A stretch of 64,000 nucleotides of DNA from an uncultured Eubacteriales bacterium (GTDB taxonomy: Bacteria > Bacillota > Clostridia > Oscillospirales > Oscillospiraceae), in assembly GCA_902465435.1 (NCBI GenBank), contig CABQNH010000004.1, forward strand, positions 18,459-82,458, written 5' to 3'. The notes under the pieces were generated by a model. That model was given only the letters and a program-made list of their open reading frames with translations, was not told the DNA's origin and made no database searches. The translations under genes were made by a program, and so were the position numbers. Of the stretch, positions 51,748 to 60,675 are shown piece after piece; position 1 is the stretch's first letter, and each line of letters opens with the position of its first letter.

Positions 51748-53742
51748 ATGCCGGATTTTCTCCCGATTCAACCGCAGGATATGGCCGCACGCGGATGGAC
51801 GCAGTGCGACTTTGTATACGTCATCGGCGATGCTTACGTCGATCATCCGTCCTTCGGGCACGCGATCATCAGCCGCGTGCTGGAGGCGCATGGCTATAAG
51901 GTCGGGATCCTTTCGCAGCCCGACTGGCGTGATCCCAAGTCCGTGACCGTGCTGGGAGAGCCGCGTCTCGGCTTCCTTGTAAGCGGCGGAAACATGGATT
52001 CCATGGTAAATCATTATTCCGTCGGAAAGCATCACCGCAGGACGGATGCCTATACGCCCGGCGGAAAAACCGGAGCGCGGCCGGATTATGCAACGATCGT
52101 ATACTGTAACCTCATCCGACAGGTGTATAAGCATGTGCCGATCCTCATCGGCGGCATTGAGGCCAGCCTGCGCAGGCTGGCACATTACGACTACTGGTCC
52201 GACCGTCTTAAACGCTCGATTCTTTTGGATGCGCAGGCAGATATTCTGCTTTACGGAATGGGCGAACGTGCAATTCTTGAGGTTGCGGACGCGCTCAACG
52301 CCGGGCTGTCCCCGCAGGATATCACCTTTGTGGACGGAACCGTATATCGCACGCGCGAGCCGGACGAAGCCGTCCCCAGCATCCGTCTGCCGGAATTTGA
52401 CGCCATGCGGGAGGATAAGCGCCGCTATGCCGAAAGCTTTGCCGTGCAGTACCGCAATACCGACCCCTTCACGGCAAAACGCCTGATCGAGCCGTACGGC
52501 CGCGAATTTGTCGTGCAGAATCCGCCGCAGAAGCCGCTGTCTACCGAGGAAATGGACGCGGTCTATGCGCTTCCCTATATGGGCACCTACCACCCGAGCT
52601 ATCAAAAGCTGGGCGGCGTTCCCGCCATTTCCGAAGTCAAATTCAGTCTGGTGTCCAACCGGGGCTGCTTCGGCGGCTGCAGCTTCTGCGCGCTGACCTT
52701 CCATCAGGGGCGAATCGTGCAGACAAGAAGCCACGCGTCGATTCTTGCCGAAGCCAGAAGGATGACGCAGGACCCGGAATTTAAAGGCTACATTCATGAT
52801 GTCGGCGGCCCAACGGCGAATTTTCGGCAGCCCGCCTGCAAAAAGCAGCTGGAGAAGGGCGTCTGTCCGACGAGACAGTGCCTGTTCCCCACGCCCTGTA
52901 AGAATATGGTCGCCGACCACAGCGATTATCTGGCACTTCTGCGCGAGCTGCGCGCGCTCCCCGGCGTGAAAAAGGTGTTTATTCGCAGCGGCATCCGCTT
53001 TGATTATCTGCTTGCGGATTCGGATGATCAATTTTTCCGTGAGCTGATCCAATACCATATTTCCGGCCAGCTCAAGGTAGCGCCTGAACACATTTCCGAC
53101 CCGGTGCTGAACCTGATGGGCAAGCCGAAGCACGCTGTTTATCGTCGATTCTGTGAAAAATACGACAGATTAAATCAGCAGCTCGGCAAAAAGCAGTTTC
53201 TGGTTCCCTATCTGATGTCGTCCCACCCCGGCTCGACGCTGAAGGACGCGGTCGCGCTGGCTGAATACCTGCGTGATATCGGCCACTATCCGGAGCAGGT
53301 GCAGGATTTTTATCCAACACCCTCTACGGTCTCTACGGTAATGTACTATACGGGACTGGATCCACGCACCATGAAGCCGGTTTATGTCCCGACCGACGCG
53401 CATGAAAAGAATCTTCAGCGCGCGCTGCTGCAATACCGGAATCCGAAAAACTATGCCTTAGTGCATGAAGCGCTCTGCAAAGCCGGACGCAGGGATCTGA
53501 TCGGAACGGATGCGCACTGCCTGATTCGTCCGAGGAAGGAGGATCGGGAGGCCGCTCCGTCCGCTGCCCCATCCGCAAACGGGAGCAAGGCCTCCGGGAG
53601 GAACGCGCGCACCGCCGGTGTCGGCAGTCGGTCGGCCGAAAAAAATCGCACGGCACAGGCGAAAAAGCGCCCGCATACGCCGCAGCTCTCTGCACAGCAG
53701 CTTCGTCAGGCGGAGCATTACCTGAAAAAACGGAAGCATTAA
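51748..53742 (+). CDS. YgiQ family radical SAM protein
   Basis: A 664-residue protein. An N-terminal domain with HPSFGHAIISRVLEAHGYKVGILSQP and MVNHY is followed by a radical-SAM core with SNRGCFGGCSFCALTFHQGR (CxxxCxxC). The C-terminal extension is DUF3362-like, ending in a low-complexity Ala/Arg/Lys tail before PQLSAQQLRQAEHYLKKRKH. The family (UPF0313) is widespread with no settled function. CTGGAGG precedes the ATG at 51748. Confidence 0.94.
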   Translation: MPDFLPIQPQDMAARGWTQCDFVYVIGDAYVDHPSFGHAIISRVLEAHGYKVGILSQPDWRDPKSVTVLGEPRLGFLVSGGNMDSMVNHYSVGKHHRRTDAYTPGGKTGARPDYATIVYCNLIRQVYKHVPILIGGIEASLRRLAHYDYWSDRLKRSILLDAQADILLYGMGERAILEVADALNAGLSPQDITFVDGTVYRTREPDEAVPSIRLPEFDAMREDKRRYAESFAVQYRNTDPFTAKRLIEPYGREFVVQNPPQKPLSTEEMDAVYALPYMGTYHPSYQKLGGVPAISEVKFSLVSNRGCFGGCSFCALTFHQGRIVQTRSHASILAEARRMTQDPEFKGYIHDVGGPTANFRQPACKKQLEKGVCPTRQCLFPTPCKNMVADHSDYLALLRELRALPGVKKVFIRSGIRFDYLLADSDDQFFRELIQYHISGQLKVAPEHISDPVLNLMGKPKHAVYRRFCEKYDRLNQQLGKKQFLVPYLMSSHPGSTLKDAVALAEYLRDIGHYPEQVQDFYPTPSTVSTVMYYTGLDPRTMKPVYVPTDAHEKNLQRALLQYRNPKNYALVHEALCKAGRRDLIGTDAHCLIRPRKEDREAAPSAAPSANGSKASGRNARTAGVGSRSAEKNRTAQAKKRPHTPQLSAQQLRQAEHYLKKRKH

Positions 53743-53951
53743 TACAGAAGCTGTGGAATTCTTCTCCTGTGGCAGGCAGCGACGTTTCCCCGACAGCGCT
53801 TCGGCTTAAAAACGAAGAAGCAGCCCACACCCCTGCGCCTTTTCTCCATGTTTTCGGATTTCTCGGGTTCATTAGATCAGCGGGTTCTGAACTGTGCGGC
53901 TGTGCTTCAACCCTTGCTGCCGCCTTGATATAAAAATTGGAAAGAGCGGTG

Positions 53952-53988
53952 GGAACCCAACGATTTCTTTGGGTTCCCTCTGTTCTTC
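53952..53988 (+). terminator. hairpin terminator in the ygiQ-KTR gap
   Basis: GGGAACCCA / TGGGTTCCC, followed by TCTGTTCTTCTT. The surrounding 53743-54050 contains no recognisable gene. Confidence 0.65.
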
Positions 53989-54051
53989 TTCGCTGCCTTC
54001 CCTTGCCACCTTTCATAGAATTACAAGACAGAAAAATTTTATAAGTTTCTG

Positions 54052-54089
54052 TTGGCAAATGCATCACTACTAAATATAATGTAGTAGTG
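54052..54089 (+). promoter_or_regulatory. promoter overlapped by a palindromic operator
   Basis: TTGGCA (54052-54057), 17 bases, TATAAT (54075-54080). The -10 sits inside the inverted repeat CACTACTA-N9-TAGTAGTG (54065-54089), a geometry expected for a dimeric repressor. The arms recall BlaI/MecI/CopY-type sites (ACTAC/GTAGT), which is inference. Confidence 0.6.
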
Positions 54090-54275
54090 GCGAGCAAATG
54101 CATGATAGACGCATTTCCGTTGTCTGCGCGAAACCGTGTTTGCGGACGGACGAGCGTCGTCCGCCTCGGCGGTATCAGGCATTTTCACACAGCGATAGTA
54201 TGCCGTCCCATATTGGGACGCCGCTGCGGTCAAATCCGCCGTGATCAGGACAAATCTGGAAGTGATTTGAGATCT

Positions 54276-54464
54276 ATGCTGCCGGAAAAATGGATTCTCT
54301 GCCCAATCTGTGGTGGAAAAACGCGGGTAAGACTGCGGGAAGACATCATCCTCCGCAATTTCCCGTTATTCTGCCCCAAGTGCAGGAAGGAAGCGCTGAT
54401 CAGCGCCGAAAAAGGAATCATCATAGTACGAAACGAGCCAGCCGCACAGACGCAGAGCCGATGA
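54276..54464 (+). CDS. cysteine-rich KTR-domain protein
   Basis: A 62-residue protein: WILCPICGGKTRVRLREDIILRNFPLFCPKCRKEALI with two CxxC pairs forming a zinc-ribbon, and the KTR signature. These small proteins are typical cargo of Tn916-like conjugative elements and gut mobile islands; no conjugation gene is in the window, so this is probably a relic. A ribosome site is not obvious. The 54090-54275 stretch is an untranslated leader with no recognised gene. A terminator overlaps the stop. Confidence 0.8.
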   Translation: MLPEKWILCPICGGKTRVRLREDIILRNFPLFCPKCRKEALISAEKGIIIVRNEPAAQTQSR

Positions 54465-54504
54465 ATCGAACGCAATGCTTCGATTCATCGGCTCTGCCTT
54501 TTTA
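54452..54504 (+). terminator. KTR gene terminator
   Basis: GCAGAGCCGATGAATCGA and its perfect complement, then CTTTTTAT. The stem includes the stop codon of the KTR gene. Confidence 0.88.
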
Positions 54505-54533
54505 TCATTATAAAACGAAGGGAAGATAATATT

Positions 54534-55104
54534 ATGTACCGAGACATACAGAAAACCGCCCTGTGGAAAGCATGCAGCAACACTGCCTATTTTCTGCAGC
54601 AAAAGGATCTTCCGCGCGGCGCGGCAATCATGGCCAGCGCCTTTCGGGCGGATCCCTCCATTCGCTATCTGCTGGGTGGTAAGACGCTTGGAGAAAACGA
54701 TTGGCGTTACTTTGACACCGTGCTGCGCGCCATCTACGGAAAATGCATCCAACTCTCCACCGACCGATCTCTCAATGATCTTCTAATCCTGTTTCCGCCG
54801 CAGCTGAAAGCGGTTCCGACCTTATTGCAAGGCAGTTAAAAAGCGCTTTTTCACGCTGGGAACGTGGTACTGCATGTGCTTTATTGTGGAGTCGGACTAT
54901 CAGGGACAGGGGCGCGGTTCGCAGCTGCTGCGGCCGGTGCTTCGCATTCTGGATGCGGAAAGGACTCCCCTCTACCTGGAAACGCATAAGAAAATCAACA
55001 CGGAAATCTATCGTCATTACGGATTCCGACTTGTGGATACCTCACGAATTCCGAAAACGGCAACTCTGCAGTACGCCATGCTGCAGACACCGCAAAAAGC
55101 GTAG
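54534..55104 (+). pseudogene. GNAT N-acetyltransferase, broken
   Basis: The first frame (54534-54839) encodes a typical GNAT N-terminal half (ASAFRADPSIRYLLGG ... ILFPPQLKAVPTLLQGS) and then stops. The C-terminal half (from about 54841, second frame) carries the acetyl-CoA motif VESDYQGQGRGSQLLRPVL and ETHKKINTEIYRHYGFRLV. Compared with intact relatives about 50 residues between the halves are missing, so this is an internal deletion plus frameshift rather than a sequencing slip. The upstream half keeps a ribosome site. Confidence 0.8.
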
Positions 55105-55166
55105 ATTGGAAAGCCATAAAAATGCAGCCGAAGCCATAAGCGGTTCGGCTGCATTTCTAATATTCC

Positions 55167-55724
55167 TCAGTCCTCGATTACCGTGCCATCCGGCTTGAAG
55201 AGCGGAAGCTTCTCAAGATAAATAATGTCCTTGCGGCTCTGGGCGTCGCCCTCAGCCAAAATTGCCATTCTGCCGCAGATCTCGCCGCCCGCCTTCTCCA
55301 CCAGCGCCTCTACGGCTCGCAGCGATTCTCCGGTTGAAATGACGTCATCCACAATCAGGATCCGCTTTCCCTTCATCAGTTCGGCATCTGCCGTATCTAA
55401 ATACAGGTGCTGCTCCTTTGCTGTGGTGATGGAATGTACCGCGACATCGAAAACGCCGGTCATATAGAGCTTCGGCGCCTTGCGAGCCAGAAAATACTTC
55501 TTATCGCCGGCCTGACGCGCCATCTCGTGAATTAGAGGAATTCCCTTCGCCTCAGCGGAAATCATATAGTCGTAGGCAGGCGCCTTCGCAAGCAGCTCGC
55601 GTGCGCAAGCTACGGTCAACTCCGCATCACCAAAAATAACAAAGCCGGCAATGCTCAAATTCTCGTTCAACGGGCAAATCGGCAGCTTCCGTTCCAGCCC
55701 GGCAATTTTCATGGTGTAATACAT
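55167..55724 (-). CDS. purine phosphoribosyltransferase, adenine-type
   Basis: A 185-residue type I PRTase. The 13-residue PRPP motif is RILIVDDVISTGES; upstream the flexible-loop and dimer region YDYMISAEAKGIPL and ARKAPKLYMTG are typical of adenine PRTase-like proteins. It makes nucleotide from free base and PRPP in the cytosol. The ATG at 55724 follows AAAGGGGAT. It is divergent from an NCS2 purine permease, which fits purine salvage; xanthine specificity cannot be excluded. Confidence 0.85.
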   Translation of the reverse strand: MYYTMKIAGLERKLPICPLNENLSIAGFVIFGDAELTVACARELLAKAPAYDYMISAEAKGIPLIHEMARQAGDKKYFLARKAPKLYMTGVFDVAVHSITTAKEQHLYLDTADAELMKGKRILIVDDVISTGESLRAVEALVEKAGGEICGRMAILAEGDAQSRKDIIYLEKLPLFKPDGTVIED

Positions 55725-55781
55725 GGAAACATCCCCTTTGTCGAAACGCTTCGAATAAATCGCGGAAAACCGCGCGAAAAT

Positions 55782-55810
55782 ATTATACACTGCCGGTCTC
55801 AAAATGTCAA
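55782..55810 (-). promoter_or_regulatory. consensus promoter of the phosphoribosyltransferase
   Basis: Minus strand TTGACA, a 17-base spacer, TATAAT. The short leader has a CGCGG...CCGCG hairpin. Confidence 0.85.
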
Positions 55811-55989
55811 CGCCGGATTTCTCCGCTTTCCCTTTTGGCTGGCGAAATGTGTCTTCGCACAATCCACAATTTACGGGAAAACGAATCTTGACTTTTTCGT
55901 GTTGGAATATCACGAATACACAGGTATCATATTGCACGTTTGCGCGCTCAGCATACAATATTCTGTAATAAATTGGAGGAATATACAAA

Positions 55990-57426
55990 ATGACGCAATT
56001 TCTTGACAAGCGATTCCACATTCGGCAGTGCGGTTCCAGCGTACGGACCGAGGTAATCGCCGGGATCACAACCTTTATGGCAATGGCCTACATTTTAATG
56101 GTCAACGCCAATATGTTTTCCGATCCCTTCGGAACCGGCGAGAACGTCCTCGGCGTTTCCTACGGCGCTGTTTATATTGCCACGGCAATCTCTGCCGTTT
56201 TCGGCACGCTGCTGCTTGGACTGCTTTCCAATCTTCCCCTGGCGCAGGCGGCCGGAATGGGAATCAACGCGTTTTTCGTTTATACCTGCTGCATTCAGTT
56301 CAAGCTCTCTTACGCCAATGCGCTCGTCTGTGTGCTCTTCGACGGTGTTATATTTCTGATTCTTACTGTAACCGGCCTTCGCAGGCTCATCTTCGAGTCG
56401 ATTCCCAAATCCGTCAAGGCTGCGATTTCGGCCGGGATCGGTCTGTTTATTGCATTCCTTGGGCTGCAGAATGCGAAAATTGTCGTCGCCAACGAAAGTA
56501 CGCTGGTCGACCTCGCATCGTTTAATATTCTGCGCGGTGATGCCACCTGGGCGGAGGTCATGCCGCTGCTTATCACGATTTTTGCCGTTCTTGCCATCGC
56601 CGTCATGTCCAAACGGCGCGTTCGGGGCGCGGTTCTCTGGGGAATTTTGGGCGGTGCTGCCGCCTATTATTTCCTTGGGCTGACCACGGTTCGCGGGTTT
56701 TATGCGGCGCAAATCGAGCCGAATCTCTCCGGCGACTTTTTCCGCTCCTTCCGCGAATTCGGCGCGCAATCCCTTGGCAAGGTCTTTGCTGAGGGCTTCG
56801 ATTTCCACAACTATATCGGCGAGCATGGGACGACAGATTTCATCATCATGTTTGTGACAACAATGCTGGCCTTCTGCATGGTCGATATGTTTGACACACT
56901 CGGTGCGCTTTACGGCGCATGCGCGGCCGGGCATTTGCTCACACCCGACGGCGAAGTACCCCATATGGACAAGGCCATGCTGTCTGATGCCGTTGCGACC
57001 TGCGTCGGCGCTGCGGTCGGGACCTCTACGGTTACGACCTTCGTGGAATCTGCAGCCGGTGTCGGAGAGGGCGGGCGCACCGGCTTTTCCTCCGTCGTCA
57101 CAGCCGGTTTCTTCTTTATCGCAATGTTTCTATCGCCGATCGCCGCGCTGATTCCCGGCTGTGCGACTGCAGCTGCCCTGATCTATGTCGGCGTTCTAAT
57201 GATCGGCGGTGTGAAGACCATTGACTGGGAGGATCCTGCGGCTGCGGTTCCCGCATTCCTGACCATGGCAATGATGCCGTTCAGCTACAACATTTCCTAC
57301 GGAATCGCTTTTGGACTGATCTCCTATGTGGTCATTCACGCGTTCACAGGACGGCTCCGCGAAATCAATATAGGAACCTGGATCATTACCCTGCTCTTTA
57401 CCGTCATGTTCTTTGTCAGTCGCTGA
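55990..57426 (+). CDS. NCS2/AzgA-type purine permease
   Basis: A 478-residue membrane protein with about 13 hydrophobic segments. TEVIAGITTFMAMAYILMVN (first helix), LPLAQAAGMGINAFFVYT, the conserved MVDMFDTLGALYG and VGTSTVTTFVESAAGVGEGGRTGFSSV stretches are AzgA/NCS2 hallmarks (adenine, guanine or hypoxanthine:H+ symport). It pairs with the divergent phosphoribosyltransferase. TTGGAGGA precedes the ATG. A TCGTG-N9-CACGA palindrome (about 55906-55925) in the divergent region may be an operator. No purine riboswitch is visible. Confidence 0.92.
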   Translation: MTQFLDKRFHIRQCGSSVRTEVIAGITTFMAMAYILMVNANMFSDPFGTGENVLGVSYGAVYIATAISAVFGTLLLGLLSNLPLAQAAGMGINAFFVYTCCIQFKLSYANALVCVLFDGVIFLILTVTGLRRLIFESIPKSVKAAISAGIGLFIAFLGLQNAKIVVANESTLVDLASFNILRGDATWAEVMPLLITIFAVLAIAVMSKRRVRGAVLWGILGGAAAYYFLGLTTVRGFYAAQIEPNLSGDFFRSFREFGAQSLGKVFAEGFDFHNYIGEHGTTDFIIMFVTTMLAFCMVDMFDTLGALYGACAAGHLLTPDGEVPHMDKAMLSDAVATCVGAAVGTSTVTTFVESAAGVGEGGRTGFSSVVTAGFFFIAMFLSPIAALIPGCATAAALIYVGVLMIGGVKTIDWEDPAAAVPAFLTMAMMPFSYNISYGIAFGLISYVVIHAFTGRLREINIGTWIITLLFTVMFFVSR

Positions 57427-57474
57427 CGGCATAAATTAAGAAGCTTTGCGCAAGCTAATGGCGAGGTGACAAGG

Positions 57475-57903
57475 ATGGAACAAGACTGCACACTTTTGAA
57501 TCACATTCGCAAGGAAACGGAGATGGGCGTTGTCGGCATCTGCGCCGTTCTTTCCAAGGCGGACAATCCGGCGCTTCACACTGCTCTGCAGGAGCAGCTT
57601 CAGGAATACCGCATCATTCACAACAGCGCCGATTCGCTGCTTGCCCAGAAAAATGGGAAGCCGGTAAATCTGAATCCGCTTGCAAAGACCTGCGCTCGCC
57701 TTGCCTCGTCCATGCGAATTCCGTCGCAGGACGCCACTTCAAAAATTGCGCAGATGATGATTGAGGGCAACACAAAGGGCATGGTGAAAAGCATCCGCGG
57801 CCAGCACAAGGCGCAGAATATCAGTCGCCCGGTCAGCGAGTTATCGGAGAAGCTGCTGCAGACCGAGCTGCATAACATTGAGCAGATGAAGCCCTTTCTG
57901 TAA
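57475..57903 (+). CDS. hypothetical helical protein (ferritin-like/DUF2383-like)
   Basis: A 142-residue all-helical protein with long amphipathic helices (LLNHIRKETEMGVVGICAVLSK, ALHTALQEQLQEYRIIHNSADSLL, SKIAQMMIEGNTKGMVKSIRGQ, ELSEKLLQTELHNIEQMKPFL). It resembles four-helix-bundle DUF2383/ferritin-like proteins, but the metal ligands are not clear. GAGGTG precedes the ATG at 57475. It follows the permease by 48 bases and has its own terminator. Function unknown. Confidence 0.75.
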   Translation: MEQDCTLLNHIRKETEMGVVGICAVLSKADNPALHTALQEQLQEYRIIHNSADSLLAQKNGKPVNLNPLAKTCARLASSMRIPSQDATSKIAQMMIEGNTKGMVKSIRGQHKAQNISRPVSELSEKLLQTELHNIEQMKPFL

Positions 57904-57929
57904 CGCTGCCGTCATTGCTGCGCTTGCGC

Positions 57930-57977
57930 AAAAGGCCCCGGTCTGTACGGTATGCACCATACAAGACCGGGGCCTTT
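57930..57977 (+). terminator. strong terminator between convergent genes
   Basis: AAAAGGCCCCGGTCT / AGACCGGGGCCTTTT around a GTACGGTATG...-type loop, then CTTACTT. It also serves the leftward FemX operon. Confidence 0.9.
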
Positions 57978-57998
57978 TCTTACTTGCTGCCATCCGTC

Positions 57999-59051
57999 TC
58001 ACGTTCTGCCCTGGAGCTTGTTTCGCAGTTCGCGCAGCTTGGGCACAAGCGTTTCCCGCATGGCATAGGCCACAGGGCGCAGCGCAAAATTGATTTCACC
58101 GATGTATTCCACAATTTCGCCGTTGAACCCCTTTTTAAAACGATAAATGCCATAGGCAGGGTTATTTTCATCCAAATAGCCGGGGATTCCGCCAAAGGAA
58201 TAGGTATCAAAGCCCTGCTCCTTTGCCCACTTTATCATATTCCACTGAATCAGATGATTCGGCATTGCTTCCCGATGGTGCTCACTGCTCGCGCCGTAAA
58301 GATAAATGGCCGTCGTACCGTAACAGAGAAGCAGCGCGCCGGCAATCAGCTCTCCGTCCAGATATGCAAGCAGCAGATGCACATTGCGCGCGTCGAGCAC
58401 ATCAAAAAGCTTCTGAAAATACGAAAGCGGCTGTCCATTGAATTTCTGACGCTGCGTCGTCTGCACCAGAAGACGGTGGAATTCCGGCAGATCCTCCCTG
58501 CCGCCGACCTTCAGCACCGTATCCCGCTTTGCGCTGCGCCGAATTTTGTAGCGATAGCCGCTGTCAAAGCTTGCAAAAATCTCATCGATGGTTCGATCCT
58601 TCAGAGACAGCGTATATACAACGTGGGACGGCGAGGTATCGATCTCCCGATCCGGGACGAACAGCACGCTGCCGCCCAGGCGCTTCACCTCGTCGGCAAA
58701 CGCACGGTTTGTGCGCAGAACCGTCGGGTCGATTCGCAGGCCATAGGCATGCAGCTTCTTCCCAAGTGCAAACGCGCCGCGCATCAGCTCCCGGAACGTC
58801 TCTAAGTCGTCGTGGTCAAACACCGGTCCTCTCGGACAGAACAGCATGACCTTCCCGTACTTCTTATAGAGAAAAATCGACATGGAGCCTCGAATCGCGC
58901 CGTCCGCTCCCCGCACGACAAGAAATTCGTGCGGCTGCCCCGGCCGCATTTTGAGCCAAATCGGCGCTTGATAAATCTGCGCGTTTTCGTTCCTTTGCAG
59001 GAAGGCATCCAGCTCGTCATACCGGCTCTCGTCTAAAAATTCGTAGCTCAT
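57999..59051 (-). CDS. FemX/FemAB-type peptidoglycan bridge aminoacyltransferase (second of two)
   Basis: A 350-residue GNAT-tandem Fem protein: N-terminal FLQRNENAQIYQAPIW, FCPRGPVFDHDD, LRIDPTV, then YKIRRSAKRDTVL and the conserved LYLYGASSEHHREAMPNHLIQWNMIKWAKEQG...YSFGGIPG, ending YRFKKGFNGEIVEYIGEI. These add amino acids to the stem peptide from charged tRNA. It overlaps the paralogous upstream gene by four bases (ATGA), so the two are one translational unit. Confidence 0.92.
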   Translation of the reverse strand: MSYEFLDESRYDELDAFLQRNENAQIYQAPIWLKMRPGQPHEFLVVRGADGAIRGSMSIFLYKKYGKVMLFCPRGPVFDHDDLETFRELMRGAFALGKKLHAYGLRIDPTVLRTNRAFADEVKRLGGSVLFVPDREIDTSPSHVVYTLSLKDRTIDEIFASFDSGYRYKIRRSAKRDTVLKVGGREDLPEFHRLLVQTTQRQKFNGQPLSYFQKLFDVLDARNVHLLLAYLDGELIAGALLLCYGTTAIYLYGASSEHHREAMPNHLIQWNMIKWAKEQGFDTYSFGGIPGYLDENNPAYGIYRFKKGFNGEIVEYIGEINFALRPVAYAMRETLVPKLRELRNKLQGRT

Positions 59052-60109
59052 TTCTTCTTCCCGCTTAAAAGCTTCAGAATTTTCCGTCTGGCGTCATAGG
59101 CAAAGCCGAGTACCTTATTCGCCGCAGGACGGAATACGACCTCAATTTCCCCGACGTATTCCACAACCTCGCCGCGGAATTTGCGCTTAAAGACATAAAG
59201 GCCGTAAAGCGGGCTGCTCTCATCCTCAACCGCTGCAATTCCGCCGAAATCATACAGGCGGACGCCGTTTGCCGCGGCTGTGGAAATCATTTTCCACTGC
59301 ATGGCATAGTTCGGCATTTTGTCGCGGTGGCTGTTTGAGCTTGCGCCGTACAGATGCAGGCTGCGATTGCCATAGGTGATATTGATCGCGCCGGAGATGG
59401 CCTTTCCTTCATAATAGCTGAGGTACAGCTTGAGGTGGTCGCCCAGTTCGTCGTACATTCTCTCGAAATAAGACAGGGGGCGAACGCTGAAATGGTCGCG
59501 TTCGCAGGTTTCCTGCATGACCGCATAAAACTCCTTCAAGCTGTCGCGTCCGCATTCGCGCACCTCTACGCCGAATTTCGCGGCGCTGCGGATCGCGTAA
59601 CGGGTCTTATAGGGAAAATGCATGAACATTTCGTCCGGCGTTCTGCCCGCGATATCCAGAATGTAAACCACGGAGGGCTGAAGGCTGGAAGAAAAATCGC
59701 TGCCGTCAAACTGAAAGCGTCCGCCCAGCGACTGCATAATCTCCGTAAACTCCGCATCCTCCTTTCGGATATTGGGGTCCATCTTCAATACATAGCATTT
59801 ATACTTTTTGGCGAGTACCTTTGCGCCCTCCATCAGCTCTGTCAGAAGCGCGCGGTTGTGCGGATCGCAAACCGGGCCGCGCGGCGAATACATAATGGAA
59901 TAGCCCAAAACGATCGGTCGGATCAGCACCAGCATACCGGCCTGAATCTTCCCTGCCTCGTCGCGTGCGACGATAATCTCCGTAATAAATTTATTCTTGA
60001 CCCGACCCCATGCCGGGCTTTGCTGGAACATGCCGGTTTCACTGTGAAGCAGAAAATCCTCATATTCTGCGTATTGCTCTTTCTTTAAAATTTCCAATGA
60101 TCTACCCAT
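59048..60109 (-). CDS. FemX/FemAB-type peptidoglycan bridge aminoacyltransferase (first of two)
   Basis: A 353-residue paralogue of the next gene with the same Fem motifs (YSPRGPVCDPHN, LKMDPNIR, YAIRSAAKFG, LHLYGASSNSHRDKMPNYAMQWKMI, YDFGGIAAVEDE, VFKRKFRGEVVEYVGEI). Two tandem Fem enzymes imply a cross-bridge of at least two residues. ATG at 60109 has AAAGG immediately adjacent; a TTG at 60097 is 12 bases from it, so the true start is uncertain. Confidence 0.92.
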   Translation of the reverse strand: MGRSLEILKKEQYAEYEDFLLHSETGMFQQSPAWGRVKNKFITEIIVARDEAGKIQAGMLVLIRPIVLGYSIMYSPRGPVCDPHNRALLTELMEGAKVLAKKYKCYVLKMDPNIRKEDAEFTEIMQSLGGRFQFDGSDFSSSLQPSVVYILDIAGRTPDEMFMHFPYKTRYAIRSAAKFGVEVRECGRDSLKEFYAVMQETCERDHFSVRPLSYFERMYDELGDHLKLYLSYYEGKAISGAINITYGNRSLHLYGASSNSHRDKMPNYAMQWKMISTAAANGVRLYDFGGIAAVEDESSPLYGLYVFKRKFRGEVVEYVGEIEVVFRPAANKVLGFAYDARRKILKLLSGKKK

Positions 60110-60206
60110 CCTTTATTTCATACGTTTCCTTCTTATCATGATAAACAAATCCGGCAGCGTTGTCAAGTGCAGCGGGCGGCTTTTTGCGCATGAAGGAAAA
60201 ATGCGC

Positions 60207-60234
60207 ACACTTTTTCCCTTCCGTGCATAGAATG
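60207..60234 (+). promoter_or_regulatory. sigma-K/sigma-E-like promoter of the SleC-like cluster
   Basis: AC (60207-60208), a 17-base spacer, CATAGAATG. It is the same AC-N17-CATAGA pattern as before the cotJ operon at 9098-9072. Confidence 0.45.
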
Positions 60235-60268
60235 AGTTACTGCTTCATGCCGAAAGGAGGCGCAAGCC

Positions 60269-60664
60269 ATGGCCGCAGAAGGCTATCTTACCACGCACAG
60301 CTATACCTCAGGCGGATCAATTCCGCTCGCGCAGGCAACGATCACGATTTCCCGGCTGAACGGAAATCGCAAAAAGACGCTGCTTGGGGTATTGCTCTCC
60401 GATGAAAGCGGTTTGACCGAGCCGCTTGCGATCGAAACACCGGCGCTTGAGGACTCCCTCAGCCCAAACGATACGGGAGTTCTCCCCTTTACCGAAGTGG
60501 AGATCGTTGCAGAGCATCCGAATTTTGACCGCATCGTCATAGAAAACGTTCAGGTATTTGCCGGACAGACAAGTCAGCAGAATTTGCAGTTTGTCCCCAT
60601 TGATGTTCTTCCCGAATACTGGAATCTCACGGAGTATTTCGATATTCCCCCGCAGAATTTGTAA
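60269..60664 (+). CDS. spore-cortex-lytic (SleC-like) N-terminal domain protein
   Basis: A 131-residue beta-rich protein: GYLTTHSYTSGGSIPLAQATITI, LLSDESGLTEPLAIETPALEDSLSPN, VEIVAEHPNFDRIVIENVQVFAGQTSQQNLQFVPI, ending EYFDIPPQNL. This is the prodomain-like N-terminal module of SleC-type proteins, here a separate gene. It probably works with the next two genes in cortex hydrolysis or its control. AAAGGAGG precedes the ATG. It is 11 bases from the next start. Confidence 0.8.
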   Translation: MAAEGYLTTHSYTSGGSIPLAQATITISRLNGNRKKTLLGVLLSDESGLTEPLAIETPALEDSLSPNDTGVLPFTEVEIVAEHPNFDRIVIENVQVFAGQTSQQNLQFVPIDVLPEYWNLTEYFDIPPQNL

Positions 60665-60675
60665 GGAGGCAAGCC

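Noticed and set aside
55775..55989. Purine riboswitch before the NCS2 permease
   Set aside because: The conserved junction and loop motifs of the purine aptamer are not found; only a short palindrome is visible.
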